Below are positions 44,669 to 60,343 of a DNA stretch of 64,000 nt, piece after piece. The notes under the pieces are model-generated. The model did no database searches and was not told where the DNA came from. It was given only the letters and a program-made list of their open reading frames with translations. The stretch lies in the NCBI RefSeq assembly GCF_050947335.1, contig NW_027473474.1:230703-294702 (forward strand). The letters are read 5' to 3'. The position numbers were made by a program, and so were the translations under genes. The stretch is from Megachile rotundata. Taxonomy: Eukaryota; Arthropoda; Insecta; Hymenoptera; Megachilidae. The number at the start of each line of letters is the position of its first letter. Position 1 is the stretch's first letter.

Positions 44669-47082
44669 ATGCTTATATGATCGATAGAACGACAATTACT
44701 ATACTCATTACTCATATTATTATCAATCTAACTCATATTATTAGCCATATTATGCTTATATGATCGATAGGACGACAATTACTATACCTATTACTCTTAT
44801 TATTATCAATCTAACTCATATTATTAGGCATATTATGCTTATATGATCGATAGAACGACAATTACTATACTCGTTACTCTTATTATTATCAATCTAACTC
44901 ATATCATTATCCATATTATGCTTATATGATCGATAGGACGACAATTACTATACTTATTACTCTTATTATTATCAATCTAACTCATATTATTAGCCATATT
45001 ATGCTTATATGATCGATAGAACGACAATTACTATACTCACTACTCTTATTATTATCAATCTAACTCATATTATTAGCCATATTATGCTTATATGATCGAC
45101 AGAACGACAATTACTATACTCATTACTCTTATTATTATCAATCTAACTCATATTATTAGCCATATTATGCTTATATGATCGATAGGACGACAATTACTAT
45201 ACTTATTACTCTTATTATTATCAATCTAACTCATATTATTAGCCATATTATGCTTATATGATCGATAGAACGAAAATTACTATACTCACTACTCTTATTA
45301 TTATCAATCTAACTCATATTATTAGCCATATTATGCTTATATGATCGATAGAACGACAATTACTATACTCATTACTCTTATTATTATCAATCTAACTCAT
45401 ATCATTAGCCATATTATGCTTATATGATCGATAGGACGACAATTACTATACTTATTACTCTTATTATTATCAATCTAACTCATATTATTAGCGATATTAT
45501 GCTTATGTGATCGATAGAACGACAATTACTATACTCACTACTCTTATTATTATCAATCTAACTCATATTATTAGCCATATTACGCTTATATGATCGATAG
45601 GACGACAATTACTATACTTATTACTCTTATTATTATCAATCTAACTCATATTATTAGCCATATTATGCTTATATGATCGATAGGACGACAATTACTATAC
45701 TTATTACTCCTATTATTATCAATCTAACTCATATTATTAGCCATATTATGCTTATATGATCGATAGAACGACAATTACTATACTCATTACTCTTATTATT
45801 ATCAATCTAACTCATATCATTAGCCATATTATGCTTATATGATCGACAGGACGACAATTACTGTACTTATTACACTCACTATTATCAATCTGACTCATAT
45901 TATTAACCATATTATGCAGATATGATCGATAGAACGACAATTACAATACTCACTACTCTTATTATTATCAATCTAACTCATATTATTAGCCATATTATGC
46001 TTATATGATCGATAGAACGACAATTACTATACTCATTACTCATATTGTTATCAATCTAACTCGTATTATTAGCCATATTATGCTTATATGATCGATAGGA
46101 CGACAATTACTATACTTATTACTCTTATTATTATCAATCTAACTCATATTATTAGCCATATTATGCTTATATGATCGATAGAACGACAATTACTATACTC
46201 ATTACTCTTATTATTATCAATCTAACTCATATCATTATCCATATTATGCTTATATGAACGATAGGACGACAATTACTATACTTATTACTCTTATTATTAT
46301 CAATCTAACTCATATTATTAGCCATATTATGCTTATATGATCGATAGGACGACAATTACTATACTTATTACTCTTTTTATTATCAATCTAACTCATATTA
46401 TTAGCGATATTATGCTTATGTGATCGATAGAACGACAATTACTATACTCACTACTCTTATTATTATCAATCTAACTCATATTATTAGCCATATTACGCTT
46501 ATATGATCGATAGGACGACAATTACTATACTTATTACTCTTATTATTATCAATCTAACTCATATTATTAGCCATATTATGCTTATATGATCGATAGGACG
46601 ACAATTACTATACTTATTACTCCTATTATTATCAATCTAACTCATATTATTAGCCATATTATGCTTATATGATCGATAGAACGACAATTACTATACTCAT
46701 TACTCTTATTATTATCAATCTAACTCATATCATTAGCCATATTATGCTTATATGATCGACAGGACGACAATTACTATACTTATTACTCTTATTATTATCA
46801 ATCTAACTCATATTATTAGCCATATTATGCTTATATGATCGACAGAACGACAATTACTATACTTATTACACTCACTATTATCAATCTAACTCATATTATT
46901 AACCATATTATGCAGATATGATCGATAGAACGACAATTACTTTACTCACTAATCTTATTATTATCAATCTAACTCATATTATTAGCGATATTATGCTTAT
47001 GTGATCGATAGAACGACAATTACTATACTTATTACTCTTATTATTATCAATCTAACTCATATTATTAGCCATATTATGCTTA
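44626..47082 (+). repeat. 2.5-kb block repeated 106 units downstream, copy 1
   Basis: Matches 53,424-55,880 at an offset of 8,798 bp (106 x 83). Anchors are ATTAGGCATA (44823/53621) and the rare CGAAAATTAC (45271/54069). Differences seen: ACTCGTATT near 46,060 against ACTCATATT, and TATGAACG near 46,256 against TATGATCG near 55,054. The match ends where TTATATGATC here is TTACATGATC in the other copy. Confidence 0.85.
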
Positions 47083-49569
47083 TATGATCGATAGAACGAC
47101 AATTACTATACTCATTACTATTATTATTATCAATCTAACTCATATTATTAGCCATATTATGCTTATATGATCGACAGAACGACAATTACTATTCTTATTA
47201 CACTCCCTGTTATCAATCTAACTCATATTATTAACCATATTATGCTTATATGACCGGTAGAACGATAATTACTATACTTATTACTCATATTATTATCAAT
47301 CTAACTCATATTATTAGCCATATTAAACTTATATGATCGATAGAACGACAATTACTATACTCATTACTCTTACTATTATCAATCTAACTCATGTTATTAG
47401 CCATAATATTCTTATATGATCGATAGAACGACAATTACTATACTTATTACACTTATTATTATCAATCTAACTCATATTATTAGCCATATTATGCTTATAT
47501 GATCGACAGAACGACAATTACTATACTCATTACTCTTACTATTATCAATCTAACTCATATTATTAGCCATATTATGCTTATATAATCGATAGAACGACAA
47601 TTACTATTCTCATTACTCATATTATTATCAATCTAACTCATATTGTTAGCCATATTATGCTTATATGATCGATAGGACGACAATTACTATACTTATTACT
47701 CTTATTATTATCAATCTAACTCATATTATTAGCCATATTATGCTTATATGATCGACAGAACGACAATTACTATACTCATTACTCTTACTATTATCAATCT
47801 AACTCATATTATTAGCCATATTATGCTTATATGATCGATAGAACGACAATTACTATTCTCATTACTCATATTATTATCAATCTAACTCATATTGTTAGCC
47901 ATATTATGCTTATATGATCGATAGGACGACAATTACTATACTTATTACTCTTATTATTATCAATCTAACTCATATTATTAGCCATATTATGCTTATATGA
48001 TCGATAGAACGACAATTACTATACTCATTACTCTTATTATTATCAATCTAACTCATATCATTATCCATATTATGCTTATATGATCGATAGGACGACAATT
48101 ACTATACTTATTACTCTTATTATTATCAATCTAACTCATATTATTAGCCATATTATGCTTATATGATCGATAGAACGACAATTACTATACTCACTACTCT
48201 TATTATTATCAATCTAACTCATATTATTAGCCATATTATGCTTATATGATCGACAGAACGACAATTACTATACTCATTACTCTTATTATTATCAATCTAA
48301 CTCATATTATTAGCCATATTATGCTTATATGATCGATAGGACGACAATTACTATACTTATTACTCTTATTATTATCAATCTAACTCATATTATTAGCCAT
48401 ATTATGCCTATATGATCGATAGAGTGACATTTACTAAACTCATTACTCTTATTATTATCAATCTAACTCATATTATTAGCCATATTATGTTTATATGATC
48501 GATAGAACGACAATTACTATACTCATTACTCTTACTATTATCAATCTAACTCATATTATTAGCCATAATATGCTTATATGATCGATAGAACGACAATTAC
48601 TATACTTATTACACTTATTATTATCAATCTAACTCATATTATTAGCCATATTATGCTAATATGATCGATAGAACGACAATTACTATACTCATTACTCTTA
48701 CTATTATCAATCTTACTCATATTATTAGCCATATTATGCTTATATGATCGATAGAACGACAATTACTATACTCATTACTCATATTATTATCAATCTAACT
48801 CATATTATTAGCCATATTATGCTTATATGATCGATAGCACGACAATTACTATACTTATTACTCTTATTATTATCAATCTAACTCATATTATTAGCCATAT
48901 TATGCTTATATGATCGATAGAACGACAATTACTATACCCATTACTCTTATTATTATCAATCTAACTCATATTATTAGCCATATTATGCTTATATGATCGA
49001 CAGAACGACAATTACTATTCTTATTACACTCCCTGTTATCAATCTAACTCATATTATTAACCATATTATGCTTATATGACCGGTAGAACGATAATTACTA
49101 TACTTATTACTCATATTATTATCAATCTAACTCATATTATTAGCCATATTATGTTTATATGATCGATAGAACGACAATTACTATACTCATTACTCTTACT
49201 ATTATCAATCTAACTCATATTATTAGCCATAATATGCTTATATGATCGATAGAACGACAATTACTATACTTATTACACTTATTATTATCAATCTAACTCA
49301 TATTATTAGCCATATTATGCTAATATGATCGATAGAACGACAATTACTATACCCATTACTCTTATTATTATCAATCTAACTCATATTATTAGCCATATTA
49401 CGCTTATATGATCGACAGGACGACAATTACTATTCTTATTACACTCCCTGTTATCAATCTAACTCATATTATTAACCATATTATGCTTATATGATCGGTA
49501 GAAAGATAATTACTATACTTATTACTCTTATTATTATCAATCTAACTCATATTATTAGCCATATTATGC
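47013..49569 (+). repeat. 2.6-kb block repeated 123 units downstream, copy 1
   Basis: Matches 57,222-59,778 at an offset of 10,209 bp (123 x 83). Anchors: CATATTAAACTTATATG, ATATTCTTAT (47406/57615), the odd AGAGTGACAT unit (48421/58630) and GATAGCACG. Two differences seen: TCTTACTCAT near 48,711 against TCTAACTCAT, and CAATCTAAC near 49,371 against CATTCTAAC near 59,580. The match ends at 49,570 T against 59,779 A. Confidence 0.88.
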
Positions 49570-49935
49570 TTATATGATCGATAGAACGACAATTACTATA
49601 CTCATTACTCATATTATTATCAATCTAACTCATATTATTAGCCATATTATGCTTATATGATCGATAGAACGACAATTACTATACTCATTACTCATATTAT
49701 TATCAATCTAACTCATATTATTAGCCATATTATGCTTATATGATCGATAGGACGACAATTACTATACTTATTACTCTTATTATTATCAATCTAACTCATA
49801 TTATTAGCCATATTATGCTTATATGATCGATAGAACGACAATTACTATACTTATTACACTTATTATTATCAATCTAACTCATATTATTAGCCATATTATG
49901 CTAATATGATCGATAGAACGACAATTACTATACTC

Positions 49936-52900
49936 ATTACTCTTATTATTATCAATCTAACTCCTATTATTAGCCATATTATGCTTATATGATCGACAGA
50001 ACGACAATTACTGTACTTATTACACTCACTATTATCAATCTAACTCATATTATTAGCCATAATATGCTTATATGATCGATAGAACGACAATTACTATACT
50101 TATTACTCATATTATTATCAATCTAACTCATATTATTAGCCATATTATGCTTATATGATCGATAGAACGACAATTACTATACTTATTACACTTATTATTA
50201 TCAATCTAACTCATATTATTAAGCATATTATGCAGATATGATCGATAGAACGACAATTACTATACTCACTACTCTTATTATTATCAATCTAACTCATATT
50301 ATTAGCCATATTATGCTTATATGATCGATAGAACGACAATTACTATACTCATTACTCATATTATTATCAATCTAACTCATATTATTAGCCATATTATGCT
50401 TATATGATCGATAGAACGACAATTACTATACTTATTACACTTATTATTATCAATCTAACTCATATTATTAGCCATATTATGCTAATATGATCGATAGAAC
50501 GACAATTACTATACTCATTACTCTTATTATTATCAATCTAACTCCTATTATTAGCCATATTATGCTTATATGATCGACAGAACGACAATTACTGTACTTA
50601 TTACACTCACTATTATCAATCTGACTCATATTATTAACCATATTATGCAGATATGATCGATAGAACGACAATTACTATACTCACTACTCTTATTATTATC
50701 AATCTAACTCATATTATTAGCCATATTATGCTTATATGATCGATAGAACGACAATTACTATACTCATTACTCATATTATTATCAATCTAACTCATATTAT
50801 TAGCCATATTATGCTTATATGATCGATAGGACGACAATTACTATACTTATTACTCTTATTATTATCAATCTAACTCATATTATTAGCCATATTATGCTTA
50901 TATGATCGATAGAACGACAATTACTATACTCATTACTCTTATTATTATCAATCTAACTCATATCATTATCCATATTATGCTTATATGATCGATAGGACGA
51001 CAATTACTATACTTATTACTCTTATTATTATCAATCTAACTCATATTATTAGCCATATTATGCTTATATGATCGATAGAACGACAATTACTATACTCACT
51101 ACTCTTATTATTATCAATCTAACTCATATTATTAGCCATATTATGCTTATATGATCGACAGAACGACAATTACTATACTCATTACTCTTATTATTATCAA
51201 TCTAACTCATATTATTAGCCATATTATGCTTATATGATCGATAGGACGACAATTACTATACTTATTACTCTTATTATTATCAATCTAACTCATATTATTA
51301 GCCATATTATGTTTATGTGGTCGATAGAACGACAATTACTATACTTATTACTCTTATTATTATCAATCTAACTCATATTATTAGCCATATTATGCTTATA
51401 TGATCGACAGAACGACAATTTCTGTACTTATTACACTCACTATTATCAATCTGACTCATATTATTAACCATATTATGAAGATATGATCGATAGAACGACA
51501 ATTACTATACTCACTACTCTTATTATTATCAATCTAACTCATATTATTAGCCATATTATGCTTATATGATCGATAGAACGACAATTACTATACTCATTAC
51601 TCATATTATTATCAATCTAACTCATATTATTAGCCATATTATGCTTATATGATCGATAGGACGACAATTACTATACCTATTACTCTTATTATTATCAATC
51701 TAACTCATATTATTAGGCATATTATGCTTATATGATCGATAGAACGACAATTACTATACTCGTTACTCTTATTATTATCAATCTAACTCATATCATTATC
51801 CATATTATGCTTATATGATCGATAGGACGACAATTACTATACTTATTACTCTTATTATTATCAATCTAACTCCTATTATTAGCCATATTATGCTTATATG
51901 ATCGACAGAACGACAATTACTGTACTTATTACACTCACTATTATCAATCTAACTCATATTATTAGCCATAATATGCTTATATGATCGATAGAACGACAAT
52001 TACTATACTTATTACTCATATTATTATCAATCTAACTCATATTATTAGCCATATTATGCTTATATGATCGATAGAACGACAATTACTATACTTATTACAC
52101 TTATTATTATCAATCTAACTCATATTATTAAGCATATTATGCAGATATGATCGATAGAACGACAATTACTATACTCACTACTCTTATTATTATCAATCTA
52201 ACTCATATTATTAGCCATATTATGCTTATATGATCGATAGAACGACAATTACTATACTCATTACTCATATTATTATCAATCTAACTCATATTATTAGCCA
52301 TATTATGCTTATATGATCGATAGAACGACAATTACTATACTTATTACACTTATTATTATCAATCTAACTCATATTATTAGCCATATTATGCTAATATGAT
52401 CGATAGAACGACAATTACTATACTCATTACTCTTATTATTATCAATCTAACTCCTATTATTAGCCATATTATGCTTATATGATCGACAGAACGACAATTA
52501 CTGTACTTATTACACTCACTATTATCAATCTGACTCATATTATTAACCATATTATGCAGATATGATCGATAGAACGACAATTACTATACTCACTACTCTT
52601 ATTATTATCAATCTAACTCATATTATTAGCCATATTATGCTTATATGATCGATAGAACGACAATTACTATACTCATTACTCATATTATTATCAATCTAAC
52701 TCATATTATTAGCCATATTATGCTTATATGATCGATAGGACGACAATTACTATACTTATTACTCTTATTATTATCAATCTAACTCATATTATTAGCCATA
52801 TTATGCTTATATGATCGATAGAACGACAATTACTATACTCATTACTCTTATTATTATCAATCTAACTCATATCATTATCCATATTATGCTTATATGATCG

Positions 52901-53781
52901 ATAGGACGACAATTACTATACTTATTACTCTTATTATTATCAATCTAACTCATATTATTAGCCATATTATGCTTATATGATCGATAGAACGACAATTACT
53001 ATACTCACTACTCTTATTATTATCAATCTAACTCATATTATTAGCCATATTATGCTTATATGATCGACAGAACGACAATTACTATACTCATTACTCTTAT
53101 TATTATCAATCTAACTCATATTATTAGCCATATTATGCTTATATGATCGATAAGACGACAATTACTATACTTATTACTCTTATTATTATCAATCTAACTC
53201 ATATTATTAGCCATATTATGTTTATGTGGTCGATAGAACGACAATTACTATACTTATTACTCTTATTATTATCAATCTAACTCATATTATTAGCCATATT
53301 ATGCTTATATGATCGACAGAACGACAATTACTGTACTTATTACACTCACTATTATCAATCTGACTCATATTATTAACCATATTATGAAGATATGATCGAT
53401 AGAACGACAATTACTATACTCACTACTCTTATTATTATCAATCTAACTCATATTATTAGCCATATTATGCTTATATGATCGATAGAACGACAATTACTAT
53501 ACTCATTACTCATATTATTATCAATCTAACTCATATTATTAGCCATATTATGCTTATATGATCGATAGGACGACAATTACTATACCTATTACTCTTATTA
53601 TTATCAATCTAACTCATATTATTAGGCATATTATGCTTATATGATCGATAGAACGACAATTACTATACTCGTTACTCTTATTATTATCAATCTAACTCAT
53701 ATCATTATCCATATTATGCTTATATGATCGATAGGACGACAATTACTATACTTATTACTCTTATTATTATCAATCTAACTC
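49936..53781 (+). repeat. Tandem duplication of a 23-unit block (1,909 bp)
   Basis: 49,936-51,872 matches 51,845-53,781, offset 1,909 bp (23 x 83). The matches overlap by 28 bp, so the two copies abut with no gap. Anchors are CTCCTATTAT (49961/51870), AAGCATATT (50221/52130) and ATTATGAAGA. Differences seen: 51,421 T against 53,330 A, and GATAGGACG near 51,243 against GATAAGACG near 53,152. Left edge: 49,935 C against 51,844 T. Right edge: 51,873 C against 53,782 A. Confidence 0.93.
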
Positions 53782-55880
53782 ATATTATTAGCCATATTAT
53801 GCTTATATGATCGATAGAACGACAATTACTATACTCACTACTCTTATTATTATCAATCTAACTCATATTATTAGCCATATTATGCTTATATGATCGACAG
53901 AACGACAATTACTATACTCATTACTCTTATTATTATCAATCTAACTCATATTATTAGCCATATTATGCTTATATGATCGATAGGACGACAATTACTATAC
54001 TTATTACTCTTATTATTATCAATCTAACTCATATTATTAGCCATATTATGCTTATATGATCGATAGAACGAAAATTACTATACTCACTACTCTTATTATT
54101 ATCAATCTAACTCATATTATTAGCCATATTATGCTTATATGATCGATAGAACGACAATTACTATACTCATTACTCTTATTATTATCAATCTAACTCATAT
54201 CATTAGCCATATTATGCTTATATGATCGATAGGACGACAATTACTATACTTATTACTCTTATTATTATCAATCTAACTCATATTATTAGCGATATTATGC
54301 TTATGTGATCGATAGAACGACAATTACTATACTCACTACTCTTATTATTATCAATCTAACTCATATTATTAGCCATATTACGCTTATATGATCGATAGGA
54401 CGACAATTACTATACTTATTACTCTTATTATTATCAATCTAACTCATATTATTAGCCATATTATGCTTATATGATCGATAGGACGACAATTACTATACTT
54501 ATTACTCCTATTATTATCAATCTAACTCATATTATTAGCCATATTATGCTTATATGATCGATAGAACGACAATTACTATACTCATTACTCTTATTATTAT
54601 CAATCTAACTCATATCATTAGCCATATTATGCTTATATGATCGACAGGACGACAATTACTGTACTTATTACACTCACTATTATCAATCTGACTCATATTA
54701 TTAACCATATTATGCAGATATGATCGATAGAACGACAATTACAATACTCACTACTCTTATTATTATCAATCTAACTCATATTATTAGCCATATTATGCTT
54801 ATATGATCGATAGAACGACAATTACTATACTCATTACTCATATTGTTATCAATCTAACTCATATTATTAGCCATATTATGCTTATATGATCGATAGGACG
54901 ACAATTACTATACTTATTACTCTTATTATTATCAATCTAACTCATATTATTAGCCATATTATGCTTATATGATCGATAGAACGACAATTACTATACTCAT
55001 TACTCTTATTATTATCAATCTAACTCATATCATTATCCATATTATGCTTATATGATCGATAGGACGACAATTACTATACTTATTACTCTTATTATTATCA
55101 ATCTAACTCATATTATTAGCCATATTATGCTTATATGATCGATAGGACGACAATTACTATACTTATTACTCTTTTTATTATCAATCTAACTCATATTATT
55201 AGCGATATTATGCTTATGTGATCGATAGAACGACAATTACTATACTCACTACTCTTATTATTATCAATCTAACTCATATTATTAGCCATATTACGCTTAT
55301 ATGATCGATAGGACGACAATTACTATACTTATTACTCTTATTATTATCAATCTAACTCATATTATTAGCCATATTATGCTTATATGATCGATAGGACGAC
55401 AATTACTATACTTATTACTCCTATTATTATCAATCTAACTCATATTATTAGCCATATTATGCTTATATGATCGATAGAACGACAATTACTATACTCATTA
55501 CTCTTATTATTATCAATCTAACTCATATCATTAGCCATATTATGCTTATATGATCGACAGGACGACAATTACTATACTTATTACTCTTATTATTATCAAT
55601 CTAACTCATATTATTAGCCATATTATGCTTATATGATCGACAGAACGACAATTACTATACTTATTACACTCACTATTATCAATCTAACTCATATTATTAA
55701 CCATATTATGCAGATATGATCGATAGAACGACAATTACTTTACTCACTAATCTTATTATTATCAATCTAACTCATATTATTAGCGATATTATGCTTATGT
55801 GATCGATAGAACGACAATTACTATACTTATTACTCTTATTATTATCAATCTAACTCATATTATTAGCCATATTATGCTTA
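53424..55880 (+). repeat. 2.5-kb block repeated 106 units downstream, copy 2
   Basis: Partner of 44,626-47,082. Its first 360 bp also form the end of the 23-unit tandem duplication. It is followed by 55,881-57,221, which is not in the same place in the other copy; the shared order then resumes at 57,222. Confidence 0.85.
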
Positions 55881-56300
55881 CATGATCGATAGGACGACAA
55901 TTACTATACTTATTACTCTTATTATTATCAATCTAACTCATATTATTAGCCATATTATGCTTATATGATCGATAGAACGACAATTACTATACTCACTACT
56001 CTTATTATTATCAATCTAACTCATATTATTAGCCATATTATGCTTATATGATCGATAGAACGACAATTACTATACTCATTACTCTTATTATTATCAATCT
56101 AACTCATATTATTAGCCATATTATGCCTATATGATCGATGGAACGACACTTACTATACTCATTACTCTTATTATTATCAATCTAACTCATTTTATTAGCG
56201 ATATTATGCTTATGTGATCGATAGAACGACAATTACTATTCTTATTACACTCCCTGTTATCAATCTAACTCATATTATTAACCATATTATGCTTATATGA
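55530..56300 (+). repeat. 771-bp block present three times in region B
   Basis: Matches 60,344-61,114 (offset 4,814 bp, 58 units) and about 42,914-43,684 (offset 12,616 bp, 152 units). Anchors are CTTACATGAT (43261, 55877, 60691) and the GATGGAACGACACTTAC unit (56137/60951 at GATGG). It ends where GATCGGTAG here is GACCGGTAG in the other two. From there to 56,869 the sequence follows 44,102-44,668 (147 units), skipping five units that the other two copies keep. Confidence 0.8.
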
Positions 56301-58771
56301 TCGGTAGAAAGATAATTACTATACTTATTACTCTTATTATTATCAATCTAACTCATATTATTAGCCATATTATGCAGATATGATCGATTGAACGACAATT
56401 ACTATACTCATTACTATTATTATTATGAATCTAACTCATATTATTAGCCATATTATGCTTATATGATCGACAGAACGACAATTACTATTCTTATTACACT
56501 CCCTGTTATCAATCTAACTCATATTATTAACCATATTATGCTTATATGACCGGTAGAACGATAATTACTATACTTATTACTCATATTATTATCAATCTAA
56601 CTCATATTATTAGCCATATTATACTTATATGATCGATAGAACGACAATTACTATACTCATTACTCTTACTATTATCAATCTAACTCATGTTATTAGCCAT
56701 AATATTCTTATATGATCGATAGAACGACAATTACTATACTTATTACACTTATTATTATCAATCTAACTCATTTTATTAGCCATATTATGCTAATATGATC
56801 GATAGAACGACAATTACTATACTCATTACTCTTATTATTATCAATCTAACTCATATTATTAGCCATATTGTGTTTATGTGGTCGATAGAACGACAATTAC
56901 TATACTTATTACTCTTATTATTATCAATCTAACTCATATTATTAGCCATATTGTGCTTATATGATCGACAGAACGACAATTACTGTGCTTATTACACTCA
57001 CTATTATCAATCTGACTCATATTATTAACCATATTATGCAGATATGATCGATAGAACGACAATTACTATACTAACTACTCTTATTATTATCAATCTAACT
57101 CATATTATTAGCCATATTATGCTTATATGATCGATAGAACGACAATTACTATACTCATTACTCATATTATTATCAATCTAACTCATATTATTAGCCATAT
57201 TATGCTTATATGATCGATAGGACGACAATTACTATACTTATTACTCTTATTATTATCAATCTAACTCATATTATTAGCCATATTATGCTTATATGATCGA
57301 TAGAACGACAATTACTATACTCATTACTATTATTATTATCAATCTAACTCATATTATTAGCCATATTATGCTTATATGATCGACAGAACGACAATTACTA
57401 TTCTTATTACACTCCCTGTTATCAATCTAACTCATATTATTAACCATATTATGCTTATATGACCGGTAGAACGATAATTACTATACTTATTACTCATATT
57501 ATTATCAATCTAACTCATATTATTAGCCATATTAAACTTATATGATCGATAGAACGACAATTACTATACTCATTACTCTTACTATTATCAATCTAACTCA
57601 TGTTATTAGCCATAATATTCTTATATGATCGATAGAACGACAATTACTATACTTATTACACTTATTATTATCAATCTAACTCATATTATTAGCCATATTA
57701 TGCTTATATGATCGACAGAACGACAATTACTATACTCATTACTCTTACTATTATCAATCTAACTCATATTATTAGCCATATTATGCTTATATGATCGATA
57801 GAACGACAATTACTATTCTCATTACTCATATTATTATCAATCTAACTCATATTGTTAGCCATATTATGCTTATATGATCGATAGGACGACAATTACTATA
57901 CTTATTACTCTTATTATTATCAATCTAACTCATATTATTAGCCATATTATGCTTATATGATCGACAGAACGACAATTACTATACTCATTACTCTTACTAT
58001 TATCAATCTAACTCATATTATTAGCCATATTATGCTTATATGATCGATAGAACGACAATTACTATTCTCATTACTCATATTATTATCAATCTAACTCATA
58101 TTGTTAGCCATATTATGCTTATATGATCGATAGGACGACAATTACTATACTTATTACTCTTATTATTATCAATCTAACTCATATTATTAGCCATATTATG
58201 CTTATATGATCGATAGAACGACAATTACTATACTCATTACTCTTATTATTATCAATCTAACTCATATCATTATCCATATTATGCTTATATGATCGATAGG
58301 ACGACAATTACTATACTTATTACTCTTATTAATATCAATCTAACTCATATTATTAGCCATATTATGCTTATATGATCGATAGAACGACAATTACTATACT
58401 CACTACTCTTATTATTATCAATCTAACTCATATTATTAGCCATATTATGCTTATATGATCGACAGAACGACAATTACTATACTCATTACTCTTATTATTA
58501 TCAATCTAACTCATATTATTAGCCATATTATGCTTATATGATCGATAGGACGACAATTACTATACTTATTACTCTTATTATTATCAATCTAACTCATATT
58601 ATTAGCCATATTATGCCTATATGATCGATAGAGTGACATTTACTAAACTCATTACTCTTATTATTATCAATCTAACTCATATTATTAGCCATATTATGTT
58701 TATATGATCGATAGAACGACAATTACTATACTCATTACTCTTACTATTATCAATCTAACTCATATTATTAG
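56230..58771 (+). repeat. 63-unit (5,229 bp) duplication, copy 1
   Basis: Matches 61,459-64,000 at an offset of 5,229 bp (63 x 83), still matching at the last base of the window. Anchors: ATATTCTTAT (56702/61931 and 57615/62844), CATTATCC (58268/63497) and AGAGTGACAT (58630/63859). The real right limit of this copy is unknown. One private change is CTCTTATTAATATC near 58,325. Confidence 0.88.
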
Positions 58772-59778
58772 CCATAATATGCTTATATGATCGATAGAAC
58801 GACAATTACTATACTTATTACACTTATTATTATCAATCTAACTCATATTATTAGCCATATTATGCTAATATGATCGATAGAACGACAATTACTATACTCA
58901 TTACTCTTACTATTATCAATCTAACTCATATTATTAGCCATATTATGCTTATATGATCGATAGAACGACAATTACTATACTCATTACTCATATTATTATC
59001 AATCTAACTCATATTATTAGCCATATTATGCTTATATGATCGATAGCACGACAATTACTATACTTATTACTCTTATTATTATCAATCTAACTCATATTAT
59101 TAGCCATATTATGCTTATATGATCGATAGAACGACAATTACTATACCCATTACTCTTATTATTATCAATCTAACTCATATTATTAGCCATATTATGCTTA
59201 TATGATCGACAGAACGACAATTACTATTCTTATTACACTCCCTGTTATCAATCTAACTCATATTATTAACCATATTATGCTTATATGACCGGTAGAACGA
59301 TAATTACTATACTTATTACTCATATTATTATCAATCTAACTCATATTATTAGCCATATTATGTTTATATGATCGATAGAACGACAATTACTATACTCATT
59401 ACTCTTACTATTATCAATCTAACTCATATTATTAGCCATAATATGCTTATATGATCGATAGAACGACAATTACTATACTTATTACACTTATTATTATCAA
59501 TCTAACTCATATTATTAGCCATATTATGCTAATATGATCGATAGAACGACAATTACTATACCCATTACTCTTATTATTATCATTCTAACTCATATTATTA
59601 GCCATATTACGCTTATATGATCGACAGGACGACAATTACTATTCTTATTACACTCCCTGTTATCAATCTAACTCATATTATTAACCATATTATGCTTATA
59701 TGATCGGTAGAAAGATAATTACTATACTTATTACTCTTATTATTATCAATCTAACTCATATTATTAGCCATATTATGC
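57222..59778 (+). repeat. 2.6-kb block repeated 123 units downstream, copy 2
   Basis: Partner of 47,013-49,569. Most of it, up to about 58,771, is also inside the 63-unit duplication that reaches the end of the window, so its 5' part exists in three copies: 47.0, 57.2 and 62.5 kb. Confidence 0.88.
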
Positions 59779-60343
59779 AGATATGATCGATTGAACGACA
59801 ATTACTATACTCATTACTATTATTATTATGAATCTAACTCATATTATTAGCCATATTATGCTTATATGATCGACAGAACGACAATTACTATTCTTATTAC
59901 ACTCCCTGTTATCAATCTAACTCATATTATTAACCATATTATGCTTATATGACCGGTAGAACGATAATTACTATACTTATTACTCATATTATTATCAATC
60001 TAACTCATATTATTAGCCATATTATACTTATATGATCGATAGAACGACAATTACTATACTCATTACTCTTACTATTATCAATCTAACTCATGTTATTAGC
60101 CATAATATTCTTATATGATCGATAGAACGACAATTACTATACTTATTACACTTATTATTATCAATCTAACTCATTTTATTAGCCATATTATGCTAATATG
60201 ATCGATAGAACGACAATTACTATACTCATTACTCTTACTATTATCAATCTAACTCATATTATTAGCCATATTATGCTTATATGATCGATAGAACGACAAT
60301 TACTATACTCATTACTCATATTATTATCAATCTAACTCATATT

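Noticed and set aside
48421..48440. Different element at the AGAGTGACAT/TACTAAAC unit (also 58,630 and 63,859)
   Set aside because: It is an ordinary 83-bp unit with several linked substitutions, kept in register. Its three copies are explained by the 123-unit and 63-unit duplications.
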